From the NCBI GenBank assembly GCA_026388415.1, contig JAPLJV010000062.1, forward strand, positions 1 through 32,188: 32,188 nt of DNA, in the 5' to 3' direction. Positions 23,545 through 31,778 of the stretch are shown in pieces; within the stretch, counting starts at the first letter, position 1; each line of letters opens with the position of its first letter. The notes beneath the pieces were generated by a model, which was given only the letters and a program-made list of their open reading frames with translations, did no database searches and was not told the DNA's origin. Made by a program: the position numbers and the translations under genes. The DNA comes from Deltaproteobacteria bacterium. Its GTDB lineage: Bacteria > Desulfobacterota > Syntrophia > Syntrophales > JACQWR01.

Positions 23545-23964
23545 CTACCGCCCTGACGGTTGCAGCGGTTTCACCGCAATAGCGATCCGTGTCACACCTC
23601 CCTGCCGGATCGCATCCATAAGTTCAACGACGCTCCCGTGTTCCACGGAACGGTCGGCATTGATCACTACCGAGACCTCGCTCCCCGTCGCCTTCCACCG
23701 GATAAGCCGTGCGGCAACCTCATGCAGCGATCCTATTTCCTCCTTGTCGAAAAGGAGTTTCCCTTCTTTCGTGAGCGTAAGAGTCACTACCTGACGGAGT
23801 TCATCCTGCGCAGTAGCCGCGTGGGGGAGATTGACCGGAAGCCCTCTCTGCATAGTCATGGAGAGGGTGGCAACCATGAAAAAGACGAGCAGAAAAAACA
23901 TCGTGTCAATCATGGGGATGATCTCGATACGCGCCTTTTTCGGTTGTTGCCGTCTGAGTTTCAT
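23545..23964 (-). CDS. exbD: Biopolymer transport protein ExbD/TolR
   Basis: About 139 residues with the ExbD layout: short cytoplasmic N-terminus (MKLRRQQPKKARIEIIPMID), one membrane helix containing the conserved proton-carrying Asp in PMIDTMFFLLVFFMVAT, and a periplasmic domain ending with VTRIAIAVKPL. ATG 23964 overlaps the exbB stop (ATGA), has AAAGGAG upstream, and begins at the family start; a longer frame to 24018 runs into exbB. With ExbB and TonB it uses the proton gradient to drive outer-membrane receptors. Last gene of the receptor operon. Confidence 0.92.
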   Translation of the reverse strand: MKLRRQQPKKARIEIIPMIDTMFFLLVFFMVATLSMTMQRGLPVNLPHAATAQDELRQVVTLTLTKEGKLLFDKEEIGSLHEVAARLIRWKATGSEVSVVINADRSVEHGSVVELMDAIRQGGVTRIAIAVKPLQPSGR

Positions 23965-24578
23965 TGCCCCTGCTCCTTTGAGGAGGTGTTCAACGCACCA
24001 TCGAGACGTGTCGCCCACACTTCGATAACGTCCGTTTCCCGTTCCACGTTTGCCAGAAAGTAGTTGTAGGGGATGAGGGTCACTACTGCGATAGCAATGC
24101 CGGTGGCAGTGGCGATAAGCGCCTCGGCCACGCCGCCTGTCACCGCGTGAGGCTGACCCAGACCCGCTGCCGACATGACATTAAATGACTTGATCATACC
24201 TATGATAGTGCCCAATAAACCTAAAAGGGGCGACAGGGTGACAATTGTGTCCAGGGCGACCAATCCCCGCTTCATGGCAGCAACCTCGGTGATAGCCGCT
24301 GCCTCCATGCTGCCTGCTTCAAGGGGGTGCATTATGCCGGTTGAAAGCACTTTCATTACAGGTAATGGTGGCAGCTTCGATCCTTTCGTTTCATCGGTGA
24401 TACGCAAGGCCTCTGCGAATAATCCTTTCCTGACAAGCCCGATCACCTCTTCAGCGCGGTTTTCACAGCCGATACCTCGGAAAAAGAAGAACCTTTCGAT
24501 AATGATAGTCACCGTAACCAACGAACAAATCGCCAAGGGAAGCATTATCCATCCACCCTTTACCAGTATGTACCACAT
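23961..24578 (-). CDS. exbB: ExbB/TolQ-type proton channel protein
   Basis: A 205-residue MotA/TolQ/ExbB-family inner-membrane protein with three membrane segments: the N-terminal MLPLAICSLVTVTIIIERFF, then LVALDTIVTLSPLLGLLGTIIGMIKSF, then GGVAEALIATATGIAIAVVTLIPYNYF. The last two contain the small-residue and Thr-rich faces that line the proton path. It overlaps exbD by 4 bp and follows tonB by 82 bp on the minus strand. Association with a TonB gene and receptor favours ExbB over TolQ. Confidence 0.92.
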   Translation of the reverse strand: MWYILVKGGWIMLPLAICSLVTVTIIIERFFFFRGIGCENRAEEVIGLVRKGLFAEALRITDETKGSKLPPLPVMKVLSTGIMHPLEAGSMEAAAITEVAAMKRGLVALDTIVTLSPLLGLLGTIIGMIKSFNVMSAAGLGQPHAVTGGVAEALIATATGIAIAVVTLIPYNYFLANVERETDVIEVWATRLDGALNTSSKEQGQ

Positions 24579-24660
24579 AATCTCTCCTTCAATATTCTCC
24601 GCCTCCGGTCACATAACCGGCAACGCCTTGCAAGTTACGACAGCGATAACGAGGCTCTCA

Positions 24661-25449
24661 TCAATCTCTCAGGGCAAATCGTACGGGCAGTGTCGCCCTT
24701 GAGGTCACCGGCACACCTTTTCTCTTCGCCGGCAGGAAGGTTGATCTCTTCACCGCCTCGATCGCTGAAAGGACAAACATTTGATCGGAGGTCTCAACCA
24801 CATCAATCTTCTGTAATTCACCCTTCTCATTGATGACAATCAGGAGTACGACCCTTCCTTCCTTTCTCAGCCTCCGGGCAACAAAGGGGTATTCAGGCAT
24901 CGCACGGTACACAAACTGGGGCCCATCAGGTTGACCGAACGCTGCGTCCACAGAATCTCCGCTCCCCCCTGCCCCCGTGCCGGAAGCTCCAGCATTGCCT
25001 GACAAAGACGCTGCTGAGCCGCGACCGCCCCCGGTTCCCAATCCCACCGTGCCTCCACGAGTCGCCAAACCAGATATAGCCACACCACCCCCGTTCCCAG
25101 GGTCTGGTCCAGGAGTCAATTGGGCAATGATCCGTTCATCAAGGACATTTCCACCGCCGGGAGGAGCATTTTCCTTATCTGCGCGCTTATCCTCCGGAGG
25201 AGGAATATCGGGCCGCGGCTTATCATGAATTTCCGGGACAAATTCCCGTCGTGCAGGCTCTTGGGCAACGACGAGCGGCTTCGCGAGTGGACGGGTAGGT
25301 GCCGGAATGATCTCCTGTCTCATCACGACGACTTCGATTACCCTGTCCACCCGATCCTGCACCTGATTCGAAATAGGCAGGGCCAGGATTGCGGCGTGCA
25401 AGAGTACCGCCATGAGGGCATATTTTATCCAGGCATGCTCAGCGACCAA
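24661..25449 (-). CDS. tonB: TonB family energy-transducing protein
   Basis: A 262-residue protein: an N-terminal membrane anchor (YALMAVLLHAAILALPIS), a proline-rich periplasmic spacer (IIPAPTRPLAKPLV; RPDIPPPEDK), an unusual glycine/serine/alanine-rich linker of about 60 residues (GLGTGGGRGSAASLSGNAGA and around), and a C-terminal TonB domain with YRAMPEYPFVARRLRKEGRV, VLLIVINEKGELQKIDVV, and AIEAVKRSTFLPAKRKG. The C-terminal domain contacts the TonB box of outer-membrane receptors. It lies between exbB and the SUOX-like gene, so it is probably dedicated to the receptor in the same operon. Confidence 0.92.
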   Translation of the reverse strand: MVAEHAWIKYALMAVLLHAAILALPISNQVQDRVDRVIEVVVMRQEIIPAPTRPLAKPLVVAQEPARREFVPEIHDKPRPDIPPPEDKRADKENAPPGGGNVLDERIIAQLTPGPDPGNGGGVAISGLATRGGTVGLGTGGGRGSAASLSGNAGASGTGAGGSGDSVDAAFGQPDGPQFVYRAMPEYPFVARRLRKEGRVVLLIVINEKGELQKIDVVETSDQMFVLSAIEAVKRSTFLPAKRKGVPVTSRATLPVRFALRD

Positions 25450-25554
25450 TCGGAATTATCCCTTTAGTATAAGTTACAAACCAGGCTATTGCTTCAAGGC
25501 GGCGCCAAGGGTAACGAGGCTCGTGTCTCCGGGGTCCGTCCCGATGACGGAGAG

Positions 25555-26568
25555 CTACGGTTTTACCGCCGGCGAGACGACTTCTATCTTGCCCACCGCC
25601 TTTATGTCCCGGTCCGCCGACAGGTCATCGGGAGGCAGGAAGAGAAACCTGCCGTCCTCGTCCAGGGGCTTACCATTGAGGCTGTCGGCGACCATAATTC
25701 TTTCGCCCAGGGGCGCGAGAAAGATCTCCCCGTACGAGAAGAGCGCCCGGTAACCGTCCGGTGCGCTCACGAGAATCGCCACATCCTGCTCCTGGCCTAC
25801 ATCGGCCTTACCGAGAATCTCCCGCAAGGAAACACCGCCGTATCTCTTCAGTCCGTGATACCCCCGCCCATCCCCCACTACTTTCGCCAGTACTTCCGTG
25901 CGGTGGTACGACGAAAGATCGTTGATCTCGACCTTTTTTCCTTTGCCGTTGCTGACGGTAAACTGCGGAGAAAAGAGTTTTTTCATTTCCTTCTTTTCGC
26001 TCTGTCCTTTCAGATCAACGACTTCGATACTGACCACATCCTCCAGACTTCGATCCGTAAAAAAATCATTCGCCACGACCAGTTTGGGAAGGGCGATCTT
26101 GCGGGTGAGCTGGTTTAAGATTGGCTGATAGAAATTGCTTCCATGGCACTCTCCACAGTTCTTATGATGGGGTTGAATGGGCACAGCCGCAGTAGCGATG
26201 ATCACGTCACCGGGATTTTTGTAAAATAACTCACCCCAAGAGAGGACGGTCTTCTTGCCATCCTTGTTCCTCACAACCACGGCGAGATCTATCGGTTTTT
26301 CAAATAGCGATTTCCCCTTCTGGACAGTAGCAAGTTCCAGAAGTGTCCGCAGCGAAACCCCCCGGTAGGTGAAGACGCCATGGAACTGGCGGTCACTGGT
26401 AATCTCATTGAGCCTGACGGACAGGGACTCCATTTTCACCAGGTCTTCAAGGCCCAGGTTGATGGGCTGCCTGACGGCGCCCCCAATTGTCAAGGCCGAT
26501 GCAGAAATGATTCCCATAGTCAAACAGGCAAGCAAGGCGATCATTGTGATGATCATGCGTTTGGTCAT
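25555..26568 (-). CDS. Exported tandem sulfite-oxidase-fold-like protein with CXXCH motif
   Basis: A 337-residue protein with a signal peptide (residues 1-25, MIITMIALLACLTMGIISASA). Two repeats resemble the molybdopterin-binding fold of SUOX-family enzymes: residues about 26-150 (IGGAVRQPINLGLEDLVKM, FTYRGVSLRTLLELATV) and about 195-330 (YHGLKRYGGVSLREILGKAD, VSAPDGYRALFSYGEIFLAP, LNGKPL). The catalytic Cys that ligates Mo in SUOX enzymes is missing; the only mature cysteines are 138 and 141 in CGECH, a CXXCH motif that could attach heme c. I infer a non-enzymatic periplasmic binding or redox protein. It lies between the TonB receptor and tonB, so it belongs to this uptake operon. Function is unproven. 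Confidence 0.7.
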   Translation of the reverse strand: MTKRMIITMIALLACLTMGIISASALTIGGAVRQPINLGLEDLVKMESLSVRLNEITSDRQFHGVFTYRGVSLRTLLELATVQKGKSLFEKPIDLAVVVRNKDGKKTVLSWGELFYKNPGDVIIATAAVPIQPHHKNCGECHGSNFYQPILNQLTRKIALPKLVVANDFFTDRSLEDVVSIEVVDLKGQSEKKEMKKLFSPQFTVSNGKGKKVEINDLSSYHRTEVLAKVVGDGRGYHGLKRYGGVSLREILGKADVGQEQDVAILVSAPDGYRALFSYGEIFLAPLGERIMVADSLNGKPLDEDGRFLFLPPDDLSADRDIKAVGKIEVVSPAVKP

Positions 26569-26604
26569 GTGTCGTTCCTCTTCCTTTCTTTTGAACCGTT
26601 GCTG

Positions 26605-28707
26605 TTAATACTCAAACTTCACACCCGCATAGAGATTTCTGCCGGGAGCGGGGAACCCGACCTCTTGTTCGTAGTCCTTATCGAGCAGGTTTTTGGCGCC
26701 GAAATAGGCCTCGAAATTTTTGAAAAGTGTCTTGGATATCCTCAAGCCCATAATAAAATAGTCGCTCGTAGTTAGAATAGCCAGGGCTGGACTGGAGCCT
26801 GTCGGCAACTGACCGTACATTTGACTCACGTATAAGCCGTTAAAATCAATTTTGGCCTTCACAACCGGAACCATATAGGCGATGCTCAAATCTATTTTGT
26901 GTTGAGGTATGAAGGTAACATCATCATTGACCCGTCCCTCGCTTTTATTGGCGGCCTTATTGTAGGTATAGGCAGCCCGTAAAGTCAAATCACCTGTCGG
27001 ATAAACTTCGCCCACCACCTCGGTGCCGTAAATAAAAACACTCCCATAGTTGATGTAAGGCGAGGTCGGGCCGGGTGCATCGCGTGAAATCAGGTCCTTG
27101 ACATCATAGACGAAAAATGATGCTTCCCCACGGGCATACTGAGTGATGGCACGAGAGATGCCGACCACATAGTTGGTGCTCTTCTCGGGTTGCAAATCGG
27201 GGTTGCCGCTACTGCTGGAATAAAGCGCCGAGAGGGTCGGAAAGCGGATTTTTTGCGCCCAGGAGGCATAGACCCTGGTTCCGTCATCAAAGGTATATGT
27301 GGCCCCCACCATGGGGTTTACCTTATTGCTATCGGGGGTAGTGAGGGTCTTCTGGGAGACGAAATCGCCGACGGCGGTTGTGGCTGTTGCGGTTGTTACG
27401 GTGACATTCTGGTTTGATTTTGCCACATCGAACCAATCGTAGCTCACCCCAGCCACCAGCGAGAGATTCTTGGTCGGGTTATATTCATTCTCTACGCCCA
27501 GCGATCCCGTGTATGAGTCGGCTTCCTGAAGAGGCAAATAGGCATCGGCCCTTTCTTCATGCTGATCACGGCGATAATGCGCTGAAAATTTGAGGGTGTC
27601 CGTCTTGGCCAATTTGATGTCCGACATGAGAGAAGCGCCGAGCATATTATCCTGGTAACGGCTTGTGGAGAGGAATCCGGAGTAGTCGGGATTTCTAAAT
27701 GAATCATAATCGTCAACATGTTCGTGGTAGAAGAGTTTTCCCTTCACCGTGAACCGGCCACCGATCTGCTGTTGTCCGCTCAGATCCATACCCCAGTTGT
27801 CATCCCTGGGCATGCGCGATAACTGCGAAAAGGCCGGGCGCGCCGTGAATACCCGGTTGCTGTCATCCAGGATCGAAGCCGGAGCGCCTCTCTCCGTGGT
27901 AATATAGTGAAAATTTACATAATATTCAGAACCCTTGGTCGGTTCAACACCGACCTTAGCCCATACTCCGTCCATTTTCATGTCGGCATTGTTGCGTACA
28001 TTCCCGTCTTCAAGAACGGTAGTAACATTGGGAGGAGGAGTATATCTTATTCGCGTGGGGTGGGAGACAAAGTCTTTGGACAGATACCACCCTTTTGATT
28101 CCTGGTGGTCATAGCTCACCCAATAATTATACTTGCCCACCTGCATCCCGTTCCACGCGGTAAACCTTCTGGCTTCGTAGTCGCCAACTTCCATCGCTAA
28201 CCCGAGAGACGGCTTCGTCCCGGCTTTCTTGGTAACAATGTTGATGACCCCGGCGATGGCATTGGGCCCGTAAAGAACCGACGAAACGCCTTTTTGCACT
28301 TCAATTTTTGCTATGTTGCTGGCCGGGATACTGCCCAAATTGAGACTGCCGTAATTTGTTTCATAATAAGGAACCCCATCAATCAAAACGATAGCCTTAT
28401 TCTGATTCAGGCCGTGGATATATACCGTGGGCTGATTCTTGCGGCCTGTTGTTACCGTAACACCGGGAACATAGGTGAGCGCCTCAGCTACCGTCTGGCT
28501 GTGGGTCGCTTCAATCTGTTCCGCGGTGATCTCCGTGGTCTGTGTCGCCTCCCACGACGTAGGGAGTTTATCTCCCGTTACGTACAGTTCCCCCAGGCTG
28601 AATGCTTCATAATCCTTCTTTTGGGCTTGGCCCTCAGCCGCCCAGGTTGCAGGTGAGGCTAATGCAATAACGAATAGACCGAGAACCAAACTTAACAATT
28701 TTTTCAT
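26605..28707 (-). CDS. TonB-dependent outer-membrane receptor
   Basis: A 700-residue receptor. The signal peptide is residues 1-23 (LSLVLGLFVIALASPATWA). A TonB-box-like segment (LGELYVTGDK) precedes the plug domain (about 50-165) with TVAEALTYVPGVTV, IHGLNQNKAIVLIDGVPYY, and IEVQKGVSSVLYGPNAIAG, followed by a 22-strand-type barrel that ends in an aromatic residue (YAGVKFEY). The barrel resembles the vitamin B12/siderophore group. Substrate cannot be read from the sequence; the neighbourhood of tungstate transport and a molybdenum enzyme suggests an oxyanion or its complex. It is first in an operon with the SUOX-like gene, tonB, exbB and exbD. Confidence 0.95.
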   Translation of the reverse strand: MKKLLSLVLGLFVIALASPATWAAEGQAQKKDYEAFSLGELYVTGDKLPTSWEATQTTEITAEQIEATHSQTVAEALTYVPGVTVTTGRKNQPTVYIHGLNQNKAIVLIDGVPYYETNYGSLNLGSIPASNIAKIEVQKGVSSVLYGPNAIAGVINIVTKKAGTKPSLGLAMEVGDYEARRFTAWNGMQVGKYNYWVSYDHQESKGWYLSKDFVSHPTRIRYTPPPNVTTVLEDGNVRNNADMKMDGVWAKVGVEPTKGSEYYVNFHYITTERGAPASILDDSNRVFTARPAFSQLSRMPRDDNWGMDLSGQQQIGGRFTVKGKLFYHEHVDDYDSFRNPDYSGFLSTSRYQDNMLGASLMSDIKLAKTDTLKFSAHYRRDQHEERADAYLPLQEADSYTGSLGVENEYNPTKNLSLVAGVSYDWFDVAKSNQNVTVTTATATTAVGDFVSQKTLTTPDSNKVNPMVGATYTFDDGTRVYASWAQKIRFPTLSALYSSSSGNPDLQPEKSTNYVVGISRAITQYARGEASFFVYDVKDLISRDAPGPTSPYINYGSVFIYGTEVVGEVYPTGDLTLRAAYTYNKAANKSEGRVNDDVTFIPQHKIDLSIAYMVPVVKAKIDFNGLYVSQMYGQLPTGSSPALAILTTSDYFIMGLRISKTLFKNFEAYFGAKNLLDKDYEQEVGFPAPGRNLYAGVKFEY

Positions 28708-28773
28708 ACGCTCCTCCTTAATACTGATTTTCGCCTGAATATTTTTGAACCGCTTATAATCACATCACAGCTT

Positions 28774-28802
28774 TTTCTAAAACCAGATTCTTCTTTTGTC
28801 AA
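28774..28802 (-). promoter_or_regulatory. Promoter of the TonB-receptor operon
   Basis: On the minus strand a perfect TTGACA (28797-28802), 17 bp and TAGAAA (28774-28779). The RBS AAGGAGG precedes the receptor ATG. The candidate operator site lies about 5 bp upstream of the -35, a typical activator position. Confidence 0.6.
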
Positions 28803-28806
28803 GATA

Positions 28807-28826
28807 AATTATTACTTTTTACTACT
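28807..28826. promoter_or_regulatory. Candidate operator site A
   Basis: AATTATTACT (28807-28816) is identical to 22947-22956. A second half, TTTACTAC (28818-28825), matches 6 of 8 bases of ATTATTAC at the same 10-bp spacing as in site B. Confidence 0.45.
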
Positions 28827-29017
28827 ATTAACTACAATATCATCAAAATTCATACTGTTTTGTCATTGTGCGGAGGTCTTTCAGGAGCGGGGAGCAGGCC
28901 CGGCGATGTACACCGGATGCCGTTTCGCGATGCCGTCGCCATAACCCCCATGCCCGGCGCGGGCGCAACGAAGGATGGAAAATTTTCTTTGGGGCAATTC
29001 GGTAAGCCAAATATCCC

Positions 29018-29047
29018 TTGACAAGCTATGACGTCCCCCCCTATACT
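29018..29047 (+). promoter_or_regulatory. Promoter of the mop-like oxidoreductase
   Basis: TTGACA (29018-29023) and TATACT (29042-29047) with an 18-bp spacer. The leader is short (about 50 nt) and carries AAAGGAGGT (29085-29093) before ATG 29103. Confidence 0.65.
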
Positions 29048-29102
29048 TCGGCCCGTACAAGCAATGTCTTATCTCATAACAATCAAAGGAGGTATTTGCA
29101 GG

Positions 29103-31742
29103 ATGGAAGAGATCACAATTAACGTCAATGGTGTTCCCAAGCGGATTGTAGTGGATCCGCAAAAGACCTTACTCAATGTAATCAGGGAAGACCTACATCT
29201 TACCGGAACCAAAGCGGGTTGCTCGGCAGGTCATTGCGGAACGTGCGCAGTGATTGCAGACGGAGAAGTTATCATGTCCTGCCGATATCCGATAGAAAAG
29301 GCCAGGGATAAAGAAATTATCACCATTGAAGGCATAGGAACCATGGAAAAGCCTCATCCCATTCAACTGGCCTTTGCCGCGAATGGTTCGGTTCAGTGCG
29401 GTTTTTGCACGCCAGGTATGATAATCCGTGCCAAGGCGCTGCTGGACAAAAATCCCAAACCTACCCGGGACGATATCAAACAGGCAATCCAACCGCATCT
29501 CTGCAGGTGTACGGGATATGAAAAAATACTGGCAGCCATCGAAACAGCCGCCGCTTTTCTAAGGAAAGAGATCAAATCCGTTATACCCAAAGTCAGCAAG
29601 AAAATAATAGGTGCGGAAGTTGCGAGACGCGATTCTCTGGCAAAAGCGACAGGTACCACGTTATATGCAGATGATTTCCCTATTGACAATTGCGCTTATA
29701 TGAAGGTTGTCCGCAGCCCCCATCACCATGCCAAGATCGTAAGTATTGATAGTTCTGAAGCATTGGCAATGCCCGGTGTTCTGGCGGTGTTTACTGCCGA
29801 TGATGTGAAGGGAACCAATATACTCAAGATGGCAGCCGATGATCTGCCCGTAATCTGTAAAGGAAAGGTCCGCATGGTCGGTGATCCAGTGGCCGCAGTT
29901 GTTGCCACCTCCGATAAAGCGGCCCTGGACGCCCTCGATAAGGTCAAGGTGGCCTATGAGGTGCTTCCGGCAGTGTTTACCGTTGAAGATGCCCTAAAGA
30001 ATGGCGCCCCGCAAGTTCATGACGGAAACTCGAATCTCTTTTTCGAACAGCCTATCGTGTATGGCGATGTTAAAAAAGGGTTTGCAGAAGCGGATGTTGT
30101 TGTAGAGCATGATTTTGCAACACAGACAATTGAACATGGCTATCTGGAAACCGATTCCGGCATTGCCTATGTCCACGAGAATGGACAGTTGGTAATCATG
30201 TCCGGCAGCCAGAACATTTACCAGCACAAAAAAACAATCGGCGAAGCAGTCGGTATCGGCGCTGACAATGTCCGCCTTGTCCAGACGCCAACGGGCGGCG
30301 CCTTCGGTGGAAAGCTGGACGTATCTGTCGGGGGCATTCTTGGTGTGGCGGCCCTTGCTTTAAAACGGCCGGTCAAGCTCGTGTACACAAGAGCAGAAGT
30401 CTTTGCCGCTACAACAAAGAGACATCCTTTTTATATGAAAGCAAAATTAGGCGTTAAAAAGGACGGTACAATAACGGCTTATAGTCTTGATTGCGTGGCC
30501 GATGGCGGTGCATACAAATCCTTCTCCAATAGCGTGGTCACACGCGGTATTGTGCACTCAAGCGGCCCTTACCGGATGAAAACCGCCAATGTGGTTGGAA
30601 AGGCAGTATATACAAACTCTGCCATGAAGGGGGCAATGAGGGGTTTCGGCGTACCCCAGACAGCATTCGCGGTTGAATCCCTCATTGATGAAGCGGCATT
30701 AAAAATAGGTATGGATCCGTTTCAATTCCGGAAGAAAAACGGGTTTGTCACCGGGGATGTAACGATATGCGCTCAACCGCTTACGGACAGTTTCGGATTT
30801 CTTGAATGTCTCGAAACGATCCGGCCTCACTATGAAAGGGCTGTAAAAGACGCCAAGGCCGGGTCAACAGACGCATTGAAGAGAGGCGTCGGTCTGGGCA
30901 CAGTATTCTTTGGCCCGGGCCGTAGCGCACCGGATCAATCTGAGGCCTGGGCGGAACTTTTGCCCGACGACAAACTCCAGATATGGATCGGTTCGGCAGA
31001 TATGGGTCAGGGATCGGATACCATGTTCTGGCAAATTGCAGCCGAGACCTTCGGCTATCCGCTGGAAAAGGTGCTTGTCTGCTCAACGGACACCAATCAA
31101 GTACCGGACGGCAATTACTCTGCCGGCAGCCGTCAGACCTATATATCTGGAAGGGCTGTGCAGTTGGTTACCGAACAGCTCAAAAAGACTATGGCGGAGA
31201 ACGGCTGCAAGACCTACGCCGATATGAAGGCAAAAAATATTCCTACGATCTCCAAACTTATTCACAAATCTACAACAACAAAGCTGGATGCAGTGGACGG
31301 CCACGGTACACCATGGGAAACGTATTCCTTTGGCGTGCAAATGGCTGAGGTGGCTGTAGATACAAAAACCGGGAAAGTAAATGTTATAAAAATAACCGCG
31401 GCCCATGACCCGGGAACTATTATTAATAAAATCAATGTTGACGGGCAGACTTGGGGCGGCATAGTCCAGGGATACGGTTACGCACTTTTAGAGGAGTACA
31501 TATACAATAAAACGGATAGTTTTGCCAAGTTCAGGATACCCAGAGCCAAGGATATACCTGAAATAGAAGTGCACTTTGTGCAAATTCCCAGGAAAAACGG
31601 ACCGTTCGGTGCGTCCGGAATGGCAGAATTTTGTCTGGTGCCGACCGCCCCGGCGATTGCCAACGCAATTTTCAATGCCTGCGGCGCCAGGGTATGCGAA
31701 CTGCCGATCACGGCCGAGAAGGTAAAGAAAAATCTGCCTTAG
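29103..31742 (+). CDS. Molybdenum-dependent aldehyde oxidoreductase, Mop-like single chain
   Basis: An 879-residue xanthine-oxidase-family enzyme with the one-chain layout of Desulfovibrio Mop (no FAD domain). The first [2Fe-2S] domain has Cys40, 45, 48 and 60 (CSAGHCGTC...SC), the second Cys99, 102, 134 and 136 (CGFC...CRC). The molybdopterin domains follow from about residue 170 (RRDSLAKATGTTLYADDFP), with QTPTGGAFGGK, RGFGVPQTAFAVE, and GQGSDTMFWQIAAE. The catalytic Glu is probably Glu842 in GASGMAEF, about 38 residues from the C-terminus as in Mop. ATG 29103 is supported by a strong RBS and places the cysteines at the positions I recall for Mop. It would oxidise aldehydes to acids in the cytoplasm, using a molybdopterin-cytosine-dinucleotide cofactor. 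The frame extends upstream to 29028 through the promoter, which is rejected. Confidence 0.95.
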   Translation: MEEITINVNGVPKRIVVDPQKTLLNVIREDLHLTGTKAGCSAGHCGTCAVIADGEVIMSCRYPIEKARDKEIITIEGIGTMEKPHPIQLAFAANGSVQCGFCTPGMIIRAKALLDKNPKPTRDDIKQAIQPHLCRCTGYEKILAAIETAAAFLRKEIKSVIPKVSKKIIGAEVARRDSLAKATGTTLYADDFPIDNCAYMKVVRSPHHHAKIVSIDSSEALAMPGVLAVFTADDVKGTNILKMAADDLPVICKGKVRMVGDPVAAVVATSDKAALDALDKVKVAYEVLPAVFTVEDALKNGAPQVHDGNSNLFFEQPIVYGDVKKGFAEADVVVEHDFATQTIEHGYLETDSGIAYVHENGQLVIMSGSQNIYQHKKTIGEAVGIGADNVRLVQTPTGGAFGGKLDVSVGGILGVAALALKRPVKLVYTRAEVFAATTKRHPFYMKAKLGVKKDGTITAYSLDCVADGGAYKSFSNSVVTRGIVHSSGPYRMKTANVVGKAVYTNSAMKGAMRGFGVPQTAFAVESLIDEAALKIGMDPFQFRKKNGFVTGDVTICAQPLTDSFGFLECLETIRPHYERAVKDAKAGSTDALKRGVGLGTVFFGPGRSAPDQSEAWAELLPDDKLQIWIGSADMGQGSDTMFWQIAAETFGYPLEKVLVCSTDTNQVPDGNYSAGSRQTYISGRAVQLVTEQLKKTMAENGCKTYADMKAKNIPTISKLIHKSTTTKLDAVDGHGTPWETYSFGVQMAEVAVDTKTGKVNVIKITAAHDPGTIINKINVDGQTWGGIVQGYGYALLEEYIYNKTDSFAKFRIPRAKDIPEIEVHFVQIPRKNGPFGASGMAEFCLVPTAPAIANAIFNACGARVCELPITAEKVKKNLP

Positions 31743-31778
31743 CGGGCAGGTTACGAACGGTGGGCAAATAATTTTGAT

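Larger units (their letters stand above)
28708..29102. other. Divergent control region between receptor operon and mop-like gene
   Basis: This 395-bp region has the receptor promoter (28774-28802, minus), an A+T-rich candidate operator (28807-28826), a G+C-rich stretch of unknown function (about 28870-28985, with GCCCG-GCG-CGGGC at 28952-28964) and the mop-like promoter (29018-29047, plus). The G+C-rich block lies outside both predicted transcripts, so it is not an obvious leader riboswitch. No convincing gene is seen in it. Confidence 0.5.

Noticed and set aside
28870-28985. Moco or tungsten-type riboswitch upstream of the mop-like gene
   Set aside because: The predicted mop transcript starts near 29054, downstream of this block, and I could not match the riboswitch consensus by eye.
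29028-29102. N-terminal 25-residue extension of the mop-like frame
   Set aside because: It overlaps the predicted -10 and leader; the strong RBS and Mop-like cysteine numbering support ATG 29103.
28881-29162. A 93-codon minus-strand ORF over the receptor/mop control region
   Set aside because: It covers the mop promoter and the start of mop, and lacks an RBS or family pattern; only its tail looks protein-like.
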